Origin: Ilyonectria destructans | Taxonomy: Eukaryota; Ascomycota; Sordariomycetes; Hypocreales; Nectriaceae | Length of the DNA: 64,000 nt | Assembly: GCA_020740775.1 (NCBI GenBank) | Contig: JAHEWK010000003.1 | Location: forward strand, 62,001-126,000 | Direction: 5' to 3' | Shown: piece by piece, positions 9,316-20,212 of the stretch | Numbering within the stretch: position 1 is the first letter of the stretch | How the letters are laid out: every line of letters starts with the position of its first letter | Position numbers and translations under genes: made by a program | Notes under the pieces: model-generated | Database searches by the model: none | Told to the model about the DNA's origin: nothing | The model's input: only the letters and a program-made list of their open reading frames with translations

Positions 9316-10478
9316 ATACCCTCTTATCGGCTGCTGTCCCGAGGCGCCCTAACCTCTCAAAGCTGCCATCGTTTGAGACCAAACCTCGCGTCTTCATCCT
9401 GACGACATCCTCAACGAGCCCGACGATTCGGAGTCGCTGGTGCGCTATCTCCTGTACGCTAACGAGTTCTGCACTGAGGGTATCGCCTCGACTACGTCTA
9501 CCTGGCTGCGCAGCACAAACGAGACGCATGTCGAGGCGCTGCGTGAGGAGCTACGGCCAGGTGACGGATACCCTGAATCGCCACATCCACCCCGACGCCC
9601 CGTATCCGGAGGCGGAGCAGCTCTTGTCCGTCATCACGGCCGGAGCTCAAGTGTACGGCAAGGCGGCCTTGAGCGGACCCCCCAGCGAAGGGGCTAAGCT
9701 CTTGGTCCAACGTCTCGAGGAGTCGACTGAACCACTCTACCTGACGGTCTTGGGGGGAGCCAATACCTTGGCCCAGGCGCTCGAGTCCATCGATGGGTCC
9801 AGATCGGCGGCGGATGCGGCCCAACTGCACTCGCGGCTTCGCGTCTACACCATCTCCGACCAGGATGATACGGGCGAGTGGATCCGCAATACCTATCCCG
9901 ACGTCTTCTACATTGCGTCTATCCACGGATGGAACATGTACGGCCTTGCTACGTGGAAGGGCATCTCGCTCGACGTGCCTGGCGCCGATGCTACCAAGGT
10001 GTCGGTCCCGTGGCTGGAGCAGAATGTCCAAATCGGGCCCCTGGGCAAAGAGTACCCCTCGCCCATGTACCTGATGGAGGGCGACACGCTGGCGTTTCTA
10101 TATCTCATCCAGAACGGCCTCAGAAGCCCAGAGAACCCGACGCATGGAAGCTGGGGCCGGCGGTACGGGCCTGTCAACCAAGGCACCTCGCACTACATCG
10201 ACGTGGTCGACACCGTCAGGGGCGTGGATGGGGAACTATACACAGATCAAAAGGCCACCATCTACCGGTGGCGCGATCACTACCAAAACGACCTTGCATC
10301 CAGCATCCAGTGGTCGGTCCACTCGGACTTTTGGAGCGTCAACCACCCTCCCGTCCCGGTGGTGAACGGCACCGCCGGGCCCGAATCCCTGAGCCTGAGC
10401 ATGGCCGCCGGCGAGACCTTCATCCTGGACGCCAGCAGCTCGTACGACCCCGACCACCAGACGGTCGTGAGCTGGTGA
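9316..10478 (+). pseudogene. DUF1593 (nucleoside-hydrolase-like, cellulose-binding annotated) secreted protein, frameshifted
   Basis: A fragment TLLSAAVP...ETKPRVFILT opens the domain with a possible signal-peptide remnant. One base appears missing near 9400, after which another frame reads DDILNEPDDSESLVRYLLY and STTSTWLRS. Near 9550 the frame changes again to RSYGQVTDTLNRH, followed by a long block: VYGKAALS, LGGANTLAQALES, YTISDQDDTGEWIR, DVFYIASIHGWNMYG. These are signature blocks of DUF1593 proteins, whose N-terminal half resembles nucleoside hydrolases. The C-terminal beta-sandwich begins (GETFILDASSSYDPD) but stops at TGA 10476-10478, where a Tyr/Trp-rich strand is expected. There is no start codon in a sensible context. 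With two frameshifts and a truncation it is a pseudogene. Family members are normally secreted. Confidence 0.8.
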
Positions 10479-11074
10479 CGGCGGCATCCTCGTCACGGTT
10501 TCGAATGCGACGGGGCTGTATGCTGCACAATAGGGCGGGCTGTCGGCACAGAATCTGCAGACGGGTCTTCGAGGTCTACGGTATCTCTAGCAGTCACCAG
10601 CGGCGGTGAGTTCCGACGCCGACCCACTTGTCATAACTAACAGACAGAAGGTACATTGGGTACATCGCTAGCTTATGCAAATTCAGAAGTCACTCGGAGC
10701 GTCATGTCGGGAGCGGAGCGTCACAAGCCGATCAGGGTCTTAGCAACGGAACATTCACCCCCTCCCTCATGTTTGCCCTTCTTCTGAAACTATGGATCCT
10801 CTAAACGGCCGGCTCCGCCGTAGGTGGCGCGGATGAGCTAGGTTCTGGGCGAGACGCCGTTGCGGGGCATTGGCAACGTGGCTACGATGATGCCGAATTC
10901 AGGATATAAATACGGGCTTCAGGGCATGGGATGAAAAGACAAGAATCGATCGACCTTCTCTTTATTCAATAGTTTCCTCTATTTCCACTTTTACCCTTGA
11001 CAAACCCAGCTCGTTCGCTGTACCTACTTCCAAGTTCTTCCTTCTCTCGGCCTACCTCAACACCACCAGTCAAC
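10479..11074. other. Intergenic region and promoter of the small secreted protein
   Basis: The first part is decayed 3' sequence of the DUF1593 copy. From about 10850 it is the promoter and leader of the gene at 11075, with a TATA element at 10905-10912. Confidence 0.45.
10905..10912 (+). promoter_or_regulatory. TATA box of the cysteine-rich secreted protein gene
   Basis: TATAAATA lies about 163 bp upstream of ATG 11075. It is followed by a pyrimidine-rich leader (about 10950-11060) typical of well-expressed fungal genes. Confidence 0.55.
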
Positions 11075-11401
11075 ATGAAGTTCACCATCATCTGTCTCGC
11101 CACATTGGCTGCACCAGCTATGGCCAAGTTCTGCGGCGTCGTCACCAGCGCCCGCAGCGGGTGGGAAACGTGCGAGTCGGCTCAGTTTCCCTCCATGCAG
11201 GCGGCCTGCAAGGCCATTGGAGGTACCGTCGGAGGCAGCATCTCGGAGCCCATGGGCAAAGGCGCCAACTGCGTCGTGTACTGCAACAACGTGGCCACTG
11301 GTGGCCACGACGTGACGACGAAAATCAGCGGCCGCGCTATGACCTACCGCCTCTTGGTCGAAGAAACCTGCGACAAGTGCAGCTACTGCGGCGGCAACTA
11401 G
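11075..11401 (+). CDS. Small cysteine-rich secreted protein (effector-like)
   Basis: The 108-residue frame starts at ATG 11075 in the context TCAACATGAAG. I prefer this to the in-frame upstream Met at 10997 because it places a clear signal peptide at the N-terminus: a short MKF start, a hydrophobic core ICLATLAAP and the cleavage-type AMA before Lys-Phe-Cys. The mature part of about 91 residues has eight cysteines, with two pairs near the C-terminus (EETCDKCSYCGGN), suggesting four disulfides. It is rich in Gly and small residues and has no catalytic motif that I recognise. Size, secretion and even cysteine number fit fungal effector or surface proteins, but the function is unknown. It stands alone between pseudogenes, with a good TATA box and leader. 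Confidence 0.85.
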   Translation: MKFTIICLATLAAPAMAKFCGVVTSARSGWETCESAQFPSMQAACKAIGGTVGGSISEPMGKGANCVVYCNNVATGGHDVTTKISGRAMTYRLLVEETCDKCSYCGGN

Positions 11402-13133
11402 GATGGACAGAGATGAGTTGCTGGCCTGTAACATGACACGACGAAATAGACAACTCTTCAGCAACATGTTTGTGTGTTAGTCCCATGGCGGCTGCGTGTG
11501 GTGGTTCGACTAATTGCTGGCACGAGTGGGTGTCCGGGGGGTTGCTTGTTTTGGAGGACCATGTTCGGGTCAACTTGGCGGCAAAATATGGCATTACATT
11601 CTATAGATAAACCCCTTTATACGACTACTCTCGCCTTGGTTTATTCGTAATGGTTCCCTAGAGTGCTACTTGCTTCAAAATTGTCATTGCCAAGCACCTA
11701 CCTAGCCTCAGTCAAGACCACACTCCTGAGGGGGTGAAGCTGGGATAAATGCGTGTGAGACTTCTAACTCGTCCATTGAGAATGACTAACCATGCCTGAA
11801 ACGTGTTAGTGCGGACTACAATTTCTTAGGGTTGTAGTCATTCGTCTTCTCCGATGATGGATAAAGTTGACAACATGCTTTCTCGGGCATTTGCCCCATT
11901 CGTCCACATAACATGCAACGGTTATATTGCTTCAGCCGCCAATGTCACTTTGTTTCGGAGAATCCCCGATGTCACTTCATTTCGGAGAATCCCGATCCTT
12001 GTGGTAGCCTACCTGGGGTACAGTGGGGTGCCGAGTATCTCCTACTGGTCTAGCTAGTCAGAGATGGAGCAAAACTGCCGAACAGGGACTTACTTCCCAG
12101 GTTTTTCACCCCGCTCTACTTTGGTACTCTGAGGACAGCACAGATTTGGCAACTCCACAGATACGTATGCCTGAAAGACATGCTGGACAATGGCGCCATG
12201 GTCCTCTGCCAAGTATAACTCCGGAACCTCGGCGCCGTCAACCCCACGTCTCGGCACTCGCGGCCGGCTTTGACCCTCTCAACTGGGCCGATACTGTAGT
12301 CTTGAGGCACGGCTCCCAAGGTTTATTGATCACTGACTAACAGGTCGGCCCAAGGCAAAGCTATCACGAACGAGACATGCAGAGGTTGCCGGCGTACGTT
12401 TCAGTAGTTTACTCCAGCAAAGCCACCATCGGCTGACCATGTGTTCAACCTTGCCAACTATATACCTAGATTTGACACGATAATTGACCACGGCGGAACT
12501 GCTTGGCAACTTGGACACCGAGATTGACACTATTTAGACCGCCGGGCCGTACTGTGATAAGCATAATAAGCGATTTTGATCTATTCTACGTGCCAACTGC
12601 CTGCTTACACGGGAACCTGGTTCCAAGTTCCTCTAACAAGCAAGCATCTTGATGGGTCCTTTGCTAACATCGACCCATCGCATGTTCCTCCTAACACGCT
12701 AGTTCTCGGCCGTGGTTGATCTCCTCGAAACCAGACAAGTTTGCCGGGTTCATATTGGACAGACTTTGCATCGAATTTGTAAGGATTTGCATTTGTAAGC
12801 CACTTGGTCATTCATTGCCAAACTGATGCAAGATTCAGGACATGAACGAAAAGGAGTAGCGCAAGGTTCAGACCGTTTCCCCTGGTAACAGTGCCTATAC
12901 TATCTTCATTAATAGCCCGGGAAGTACCGCCTTCTATCTTAGCTCCTACCGTGCCGGAAATTTCACGGGCATTGAGCCTGGCGGAAACCCCAACCCCATA
13001 ATATCCGGCGGCTACAACAAAGCTTTTCGCCTTTAGTGCGTGGCAGGACCAAAGCAGCCTGGATTTGCACCTTGAAGGTGACCTCAAGAGTTAATTCATC
13101 AGCTCGGATGCTGACAAGCAACATCGTTGCTTC
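11402..13133. other. Gene-poor region
   Basis: No coding region is supported on either strand. Open frames here are short, lack motifs and are probably chance. A near-duplicate phrase TTTCGGAGAATCCC occurs at about 11952 and 11978. Confidence 0.4.
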
Positions 13134-13900
13134 TAACTGGGCTCATTGTCTACATACCGAAGCGCTGTAGTCCCGTTGAGCTGATACAACTGATAGACCA
13201 GCCCAATGTAGTTGTAAAACTCGCCATAATGGCACTAGCTTCTCGAAGCAATGACAGCCTTCTCCAGCTCGTCGAGACTTCCCATTATGTTCTTGCCAGC
13301 ATCCCCACCCATGATCTCCTGGTAGATCCTTGCAACATCATTAGCAGAGTATTCGCCACTGCGAAGGCTGAAGAGTTCCCCCTGAGGGGTCTTATCTCGG
13401 CTGATGAGCACGACAGCAAACTGTGCCCCGTCTCTCTCGGTGTCAAGGCTCCGAAATCTTCTCGGGGACTCAGATACTGTTATGCGCCGGTAGAGGGTGC
13501 CATGGCCAGGAAGGGACAGGAAGGCTTGAGCAAGTGGTCCCATGAGAATATAACGAGGCCGGCTCTCGGAACTCGGCTTGGCTTATTGGTGGAACAAATT
13601 AGAGGGCCGTAGATCTTATGCATGCTGAGCTCGTTCTCCACTCGCAGGTCTAGCAAGCCGGCACAAAGCGTGTGCGCCAGCACGTTCGGCGGCACGCAGG
13701 GGCGAGGCTGGGCATTGAAATCTAATCAGATGGAGTTTTGGCAATCCTCCATACGCGCAGATGATGGCGTCGACTCCATCCACGGCCTTTTGACGATGTC
13801 GTACATTTTGGACAAGAGGCATCTAGTTTCCAAGGATTGTGAGCAAGACGGCGAAAGAGGGAATTCCGAAGCCCGATTCAATGTCGGAGTCGCATGACTT
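13134..13900 (-). pseudogene. NmrA-like/isoflavone-reductase-family oxidoreductase, multiply broken
   Basis: On the minus strand, pieces of one NmrA-like protein appear in order but in different frames: AVDGVDAIICAYGGLPKL, LRAAERAG, ENELSMHKIYGPLI, SRPRYILMGPLAQAF, SLDTERDGAQFAVVLIS, GELFSLRSGEYSANDVARIYQEIMG and, after a stop, YNYIGLVYQLYQLNGTTAL with the terminal block YVDNEPS. The last block matches the DNERYP-like ending common in this family, which binds NAD(P) with an N-terminal Rossmann fold and often serves as redox sensor or reductase. At least three frame changes and stops are needed to read through, and the N-terminal GxxGxxG region is not recognisable. It is a relic. Confidence 0.7.
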
Positions 13901-15414
13901 CGGCACACAGCGTTGATCTCCGAAAGCGAAACCGAGCGTGAAAGGGGCCTGGATGAATCGTCGATCAAACCATCCGAGATTTAGTACCCATGTCAGATTG
14001 GACCAGTCATTCGAATATCTTAGTTCAAAGGCACCGCCTCTCGGGGATGTTCCCCGAGGCGAATAACAACCTACCCTTGTCCTTGTCATGGGAGGACCTC
14101 GTGGGTCTCAAACAATAAGAGTAACCAGGGACCCTGTCACCGCCATGACTGATTCGGAATTACGAATATTGGTGGGTTGTCGGATTCAATGACTAACGTT
14201 TCTCAGCGTCGCTAGGTCAGGCTCCGTGCCGGAAAAGGGAAGAGTAGAATCAATTACTCACATCCCGAGTCTCCATCGAGAGCCAATTGGTGTTAAATGT
14301 CGAGCTATCCTGGCCGAGGTTGAATGTCTGGTCTTGAATCACACACCACGTCCAATCTCAACCGTCAACCGACTCAACCGCAACCGTCTTCAACACCACC
14401 AAAATTCCCAATGCCAGATCAATCTTACTCTCCTACCTTGTCGAGAAAGCCATACCGGACTCGTAACATGCCCTTAACCAAGTAGGCGATACTTGCTGGT
14501 ATAGCACATCAGACATAAATACCAGATTTGGAGCCGCAAACGCGCCCGTGACATTTTGGATACGGAAGTTACTGGTCATGAAGCCAGTGATTTCCAGTAT
14601 TTACGACGCATGTTTGGTAAGTCGCAAGAAGACTGTTCGTTAAAGATTGGACCCCAATCATCCGACACTCGGACTGCATCTTGTCGTAGGATTCAACGAG
14701 CCGGAGGGGTTTGCCTTGGCCGTACACCATTGCCGTATGTACTTTGTATAATGCCATGGATTTCTCCACAAACTATGGAACTCCACACGGAGACGGAATT
14801 TCACATTTATTTACCGCATGGTCAGAGGGCCAAGAGGTCTACGGCGATCTGTTCTAGCTCTAGATAGCGGTAATCTGCGTATATGGTTCATAGTCTCGTT
14901 GGCTGAAGCCTGCTCGAGTCAGGCAATACCCCGGGCATATTCGATCTTTTCATGGCTTTTCATAAAAGGGTTCGGAAACCAATAGCGTTCTTGCCGTAGG
15001 CGTGTACTGGACAAAATTCGGCGGTCCTTTAAGCGCGAGACCGACTGGATACGCCGGCATGACAAAGGTCATGCCCCTGATGTATAATTAGCGCCATTTT
15101 CTCTACACGCAAAGTACCGTCTTCGCGGTGACGGCACCGCCGAAGACGAACGAGGTTCTATCTGAGCTCCGAGATTACCTTTGTTAGTTTGGAACATGTA
15201 GAAAGCACCGCACAAGGTGATGGATGACGTGAGACTAGCCTCTGACCGACCAATTGGTCGCAGGGGGCAGCCCGGCCTGGATTTGATCACACACGATACA
15301 CAATAATAAGGATCAGAGTCACCAGAATGCCAAGCAAGTCATCCGACAGCTTTAAAGTACATGGCAAGGACCGTCGTCGTCGTTTCCAAATATTAGCAAG
15401 TGGCTTTCACAACT
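13901..15414. other. Gene-poor region
   Basis: I see no supportable gene. Short frames such as 14226-14477 and 14556-14867 have no motif and no splice context. Confidence 0.4.
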
Positions 15415-15865
15415 TTAACACAGATCTAGCAGGGAAGGACTCGAATGGATACGTCGGCCTGTTGCTGATAACACATCGCTATTCAAGTAACATTTGAGAC
15501 TATTACCTTAAAGGCCGACAACAGAAGAATCTCATGCCAATCTTCAAAGGCTTCCTAAATCACCTTTTGCGGCACTACCAGATCAGGCCAAAGGTTATTG
15601 AATGCAACAGGGAAATGCTAGGAAAATCATAGCACCGGCCTCATCTAGTCTATCCATTTTTCACAGCGATGAACATCATCGTGGAGTCAACAGCTGCAGA
15701 CACAATCGCCCAGAATGGTGGCGCCGAAGCATCCGGAAAGATCATCAAAATCAAGGCTACAGCCATGAGGGCTGGAACCAGACTTCCGTCACATCTGTGG
15801 ATTGAGATCTATTGGGCTGCAATCTATCTGAACAACCGGACCCCAAAAATACATTTCTAACTGGG
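15415..15865 (+). mobile_element. Ty1/copia retrotransposon integrase relic
   Basis: Frames interrupted by stops encode pieces of a copia-type integrase: DSNGYVGLLLITHRYS, FLNHLLRHYQIRPKVIECNREM, and then QNGGAEASGKIIKIKATAMRAG, LPSHLWIEIYWAAIYLNNRTP. The last two match the conserved QNG..E......(K)ar.m and LP..LW.EA...A.YL.NR.P blocks of copia integrases. Reverse transcriptase and RNase H are absent before the adjacent LTR-like repeat at 15993, so the element is internally deleted and dead. Confidence 0.75.
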
Positions 15866-15992
15866 AAACCCGTTACAGTTTATTCCACACAGCTATTGCC
15901 CAGCGCGATGGTCAGGGCTTAGAAAACAAGGACTCCTATCTAGGCCATCTACGGGTCTATGAATCCAAGGCATTTATCATAACTCTAATCAT

Positions 15993-16363
15993 TGTTGAAA
16001 TCACTGTTCTGACTACTGTTTCAAATTCTGTATCACATGCTTGCACGAGTGTGATGAGGGCCTAGTCTATTGATCGTGAACCTAATTACAGTTTTTTGCC
16101 TCTTTTAAACCTCCTCCACAATATATCCCTCTATAGGTTCCCTTAGGTTCTTATAGTTTACTGCAGCTTATTGAGGTATTATAAAAGGTAACCAGTTAGA
16201 CTGGAAACCTTAGTCTGTCTGAGTAAACTGTTAACCTTTAAATAGACTGGATATATAGTCTATATTATTAATACTATTATTAGTATCCTTTTTTTACTGT
16301 TAGGCTTCTAGTCCCCCCTCTGGGTATATATATACTAGAGCACTCTAACCTCTTAATATCAGT
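15993..16363 (+). repeat. Copia-type LTR, copy A
   Basis: It starts TGTTGAAATCACTG, a typical copia LTR 5' end. By eye it is about 90 percent identical over roughly 360 bp to the inverted copy at 19841-20212, and it shares its first part with the truncated copy at 22775. It lies just downstream of the integrase relic in the orientation expected for a 3' LTR. Its right end is uncertain because similarity to copy B fades after the CCTCTT block. Confidence 0.7.
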
Positions 16364-17033
16364 GTATGAAAGAGCTAAGCGGTCTAATATATAGATAGTA
16401 TGTTAATATCACTGTGGTTAATAATGCATTATGGAAGCTTTTATGTACTTTTTAAGGACTGTCTTAGCATAGTTGACTTGTGAGAGATGTTTTAATTATT
16501 TGCGGATTATTACTTGTAATTCTAAGCTGTACTGTCTGTTTTAAAATTGTCTGGGCCTAAACAGAAAACAAGATACGGGATCTAGATTACTATTTTTATT
16601 ATGTTTAGGCGTCAGTGGGTATGATGTGGGAAAAAAGCCGTTTTCTTAGATCTTGTATTTCTGACCTTCAATGCAGACTGAGAGAGGCTATAGGCAACGA
16701 TAGGGTAGATTGGGGAGGCAGCAGCGACTTCAAACCTGCGTACCTTGTACCTACCTATACCACTTGCACCGATGGAGCCGCCATAGTTCTCGCTAACGAC
16801 CATGTCGGAAGACCAAGAAAAGATAGAAAGGCTACCCAGACACATAGTTGATATACCGAAACGGCGTGTTGATATTGCAGTCAACGCATCGGGGAAAGGG
16901 CTATTAGTGCCCAAGCTGATGGGTGGAAGGTATAGTCGCTCTGGATAAGAGAGGGGCGTGATCCAAGATCGCTGGGCGGGATCGCATCAATTTATATATA
17001 TACACCTTTAACTCTAGCTCCCCTTTAACATTA
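16364..17033. other. Intergenic, AT-rich then unique sequence
   Basis: No gene is supported. The first 200 bp are AT-rich and may be decayed transposon sequence. The remainder is 3' flank of the acid phosphatase gene. Confidence 0.4.
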
Positions 17034-19029
17034 TTAATAATTCTTAAGGATTGTGAGCTCGTCGCCAATCACGCCGCCCTCGCCATGAATGAAGTTCCAT
17101 GTGAGTTTCTTGGCGCTATGAATAGTAAGCCTACTGAAGCCAAAGTGGACTTGATCGAGGAGGACGGTGAAGTTGAGCAGAGGATCATCACCCAAGGTGC
17201 TATGACTCTCAATATTTCCTGCAGCGCCATTGATGATATGAGTCATAGAAACGCCTGGGTTTGATATATATGTGTTGTTGTTTATGAATGCGGAGTGATC
17301 AATCGTGCCGTTGGTCTTGAGTGGCAGCAATCTCTCGTACCAATGGATGTGACTTGCTCAAGATCAGTATTAGCCCATTGGTGTTGGCCTGCAGCCACAA
17401 GCGGAATTGACTTACCCGGCTAGATATACATCAACACCATTCTTCAACATCAAGCCTTCAAAGGCCTCTCGGAGATACTTCTGGTAAGATGAAACCTGGG
17501 AACTATACATGGGGCGGTGGCCCATGACAATCACCCATGGTGTTTTATGTCGGTCGACGCTGGCGAGATCCCTTGCAAGCCATTGGTATTGCTCATACGC
17601 TTTGGTGTCACTATAGTTTCCGACCGCGCCAAAGGGACCGCTATCAGTGACATATGTCTCCGAAGCAGTTGGGTGAGACTCATCTCCTTTCAGGTCCCGA
17701 GCGAAGGGCCATTCGGGACTATGTGCATAGTCGGTCTCTGTGTCAATAGAGACGAAGTGAGCCAGGCCGTAGTCGAAGGAGTACCAGAAGTTTCCAACGC
17801 CACCAGACGCTTCTCCTGCCATGTGGAAGCGATTTTGATATGCAGTGAAATTTCTAGTGCTTGATCAGTTCTCTTGTTCAGAATTCCATGTTGGAAACTA
17901 GTCACCTCTGGGAAGGGGGGCAGCTGTAGTAAGTGAGAGCAGACTTGTCAGCGGTGCCATTGACAATATCGTCGTTCAAGTATGCGGTCAGAACGTTCTT
18001 TGGGCCATCAAATTCAGCACACGTGGCCTCGTGGTTTCCAGCCAGGACCATATACGGGATCTTGGTAGTGATGCTGCCGATCCATTGCTGCCAGAGGTCC
18101 CAATTCGATTCGTACAGAGTGCTCATATCTCCACCTTGGGGACCACCTTGGTTGGGGATTTCTCCGGCCGGTAGAGGTTTTTTATACTCATCGGGGATGG
18201 GAGCACTGCCAGGAAGCTCAGTAGATGTGCCATTATAGCACACGGGCCAGCTATCCTCGCAAGGCAATATGCCGGAATACCAATCATCAGCATAACTAAG
18301 GTCGCCTCCATGCCAAACAAAGGCTGCACCCTCTTTGACAACCTTGGTCAGCTGCTTAAAGGTCCCCGCCGCGTTGGTATATCCCATGTCGTTCAGAATG
18401 GCAACAGAGAACTCTGCTTTGTCTCCAGGTGCACGAGCGGTTTCGAAGCTGAGAACCTTAGACACGGTAGTGCCATTAGCCGCTGGGATCTTGTAGTAGT
18501 AAGTCTTCCCGGACTTCAGTTGGCTGATCTGCACATCATGGAAAAATTGGCTACATTGGGTAATGGCCGAAAATGCAGAGCAAGGGGGTGTTCGATCGTA
18601 GCTATAGACTCGTATTAGCACTCTCACTGAAAGCCACTCAAACTACCGTGCTGACAGGATCAAAATCACGTACGTAGTTGTTCGGCCCGTGGCCTTGTTG
18701 TTTAAACGGCGAGGGCTAGTTCCCCAATAAACTGAAGGGGCTTCTCCCAGCCCAAAAGGCGTCTGGTAATGAATGCTGATACCATTTGGTGTATATGCCA
18801 AGGAGATGACGTTGACATTGTTGGTGGGTTTGTGAGATGCCGGCTTCACAGCAGGTGGTTCAACCAAGCGAGGGAATCCTTTGCCGTTTCCATTGAGGGT
18901 CTGGTCAACCCAATCCCCAATTGGGACTTTAGGTCCCGTATATGGGTAGACCTCATCGACCGTCGGGGAGCCATCTGTTTGAGCAGCCAGGAGCGCTCCG
19001 AGAAGCATACATGTAACAATGGACTGCAT
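17034..19029 (-). CDS. Secreted purple acid phosphatase (metallophosphoesterase)
   Basis: Four exons fit cleanly: 18674-19029, 17906-18601, 17416-17853 and 17034-17352. The introns are 72, 52 and 63 bp with GT-AG ends, giving 602 residues. A signal peptide (MQSIVTCMLLGALLAAQ) precedes an N-terminal fibronectin-like domain with YDRTPPCS and TQCSQFFHDV. The catalytic metallophosphoesterase domain contains LNDMGYTN, GGDLSYADDW, AGNHEATC, VMGHRPMYSS and VYLAGHIHWYER, which supply the Asp, Tyr, Asn and His ligands of the dinuclear metal centre. These blocks match fungal phosphate-repressible acid phosphatases. The expected role is hydrolysis of extracellular phosphomonoesters for phosphate supply, with induction under phosphate starvation (inferred from family). 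The gene is intact although copia LTRs lie on both sides in opposite orientations. Confidence 0.92.
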
Positions 19030-19840
19030 CTTGGCTTCGGGTGTTGAGTGAGTCCTTGGCTCTAACAAAGAAGAGAAGACAGGAATTGAGGCCTGTGGTA
19101 ACAGTCCGACTTGCAACGATGACCTCGAAGTCCACTGACGATCCAAAGCGGGCCATGGTATTTAATAAATATTTATCAGCAAAGGTTCACTGGGATATGC
19201 AAGAGCTACCGATCCCACACGTGCCATTGAGATATATAGCAAGCAAAAGTTCAATTCAAACCCTCGGACCCATTTCCAGTTGTTATGCGGAGATCTTTTG
19301 TCCCGACCAATAATCAACATCATGACTACACGTGTAGAGATAACCTTTGCCGCGTTTCCGTGGCCCATACGCGGGATTACCCTGTTCACTCCAAGATTCC
19401 TGTGCCTCACTAAGTTATTTATGGGCAAGTCTATGCTCGCTAAGCATCATCCTTGCTCGATCATGGTTCGTTCATCAGGGACTTTTTGGTGAGCGATCGG
19501 ATGTTCGGCACACTCTGCTGGGGGAATATCTTAAATAAGGAAAGTGCATAAGATGGGATCAAAAGTGCCGTCAGAATATGGCAGCTAGATTAAGACTTCC
19601 TCTTAGCATCCAGATAAGGGCAAAGAATTGTTGTCTCTAATAACGAATAACGTTTGGCGGTTCGTCCGTCTAGTTGTTATCAGTTAAGATCCCTTAATGT
19701 CATGCCTTTGTCACGTGTCCATAAGGGCCCCCACAAATTCTCAACCAATCATAAGTAGATTACCCAGATCACCCCATAAACACCATAATCCAGGATCACC
19801 ACAATCACTGCGTGATCCCAGTAATCCTCACTAGACAGCT
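19030..19840. other. Upstream region of the acid phosphatase gene
   Basis: No other gene is supported. It contains CACGTG at 19219-19224 and other CACGTG-like words (for example CACGTGTCC near 19712). Such sites are compatible with PHO4/PalcA-type bHLH control of phosphatase genes, but this is weak evidence. Confidence 0.35.
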
Positions 19841-20212
19841 AGTATCAAGAGGCTAGGGTGCCCTAGTACATACATACCCAGAGGGGGGACTGGAAGCTCA
19901 ACAGTAAAATAAAATAAAAATACTAATAGTATTAATAATACAGACTATATATCCAGTCTATTTAAAGGTTAACAGTTTACTCAGACAGACTAAGGTTTCC
20001 AGTCCAACTGGTTACTTTTTATAATACCTCAATAAGCTGCAGTAAACTATAAGAACCTAAGGGAACCTATAGAGAGATATTGCGGAGGAGGTTTAGAAGA
20101 GGCAAAAGACTGTAATTAGGTTCACGATCTATAGACCAAGTCCCTCATCACGCTGGTGCAAACACGTGAATGTACAGAATTTGAAACAGTAGTCAGAACA
20201 GTGATTTCAACA
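19841..20212 (-). repeat. Copia-type LTR, copy B (inverted relative to copy A)
   Basis: The reverse complement starts TGTTGAAATCACTG at 20212 and follows copy A closely, including the shared TATTATAAAA segment, CTGTCTGAGTAAACTG, and the CCCCCCTCTGGG block. No internal retroelement sequence is recognised beside it, so it looks like a solo LTR. The exact left end is uncertain. Confidence 0.7.

Noticed and set aside
9498..10031. 177-residue minus-strand frame opposite the DUF1593 relic
   Set aside because: Antisense shadow of GC-rich coding sequence. The plus strand carries clear family blocks.
13127..13612. 161-residue plus-strand frame
   Set aside because: Its opposite strand encodes recognisable NmrA-like blocks, so this is the antisense shadow.
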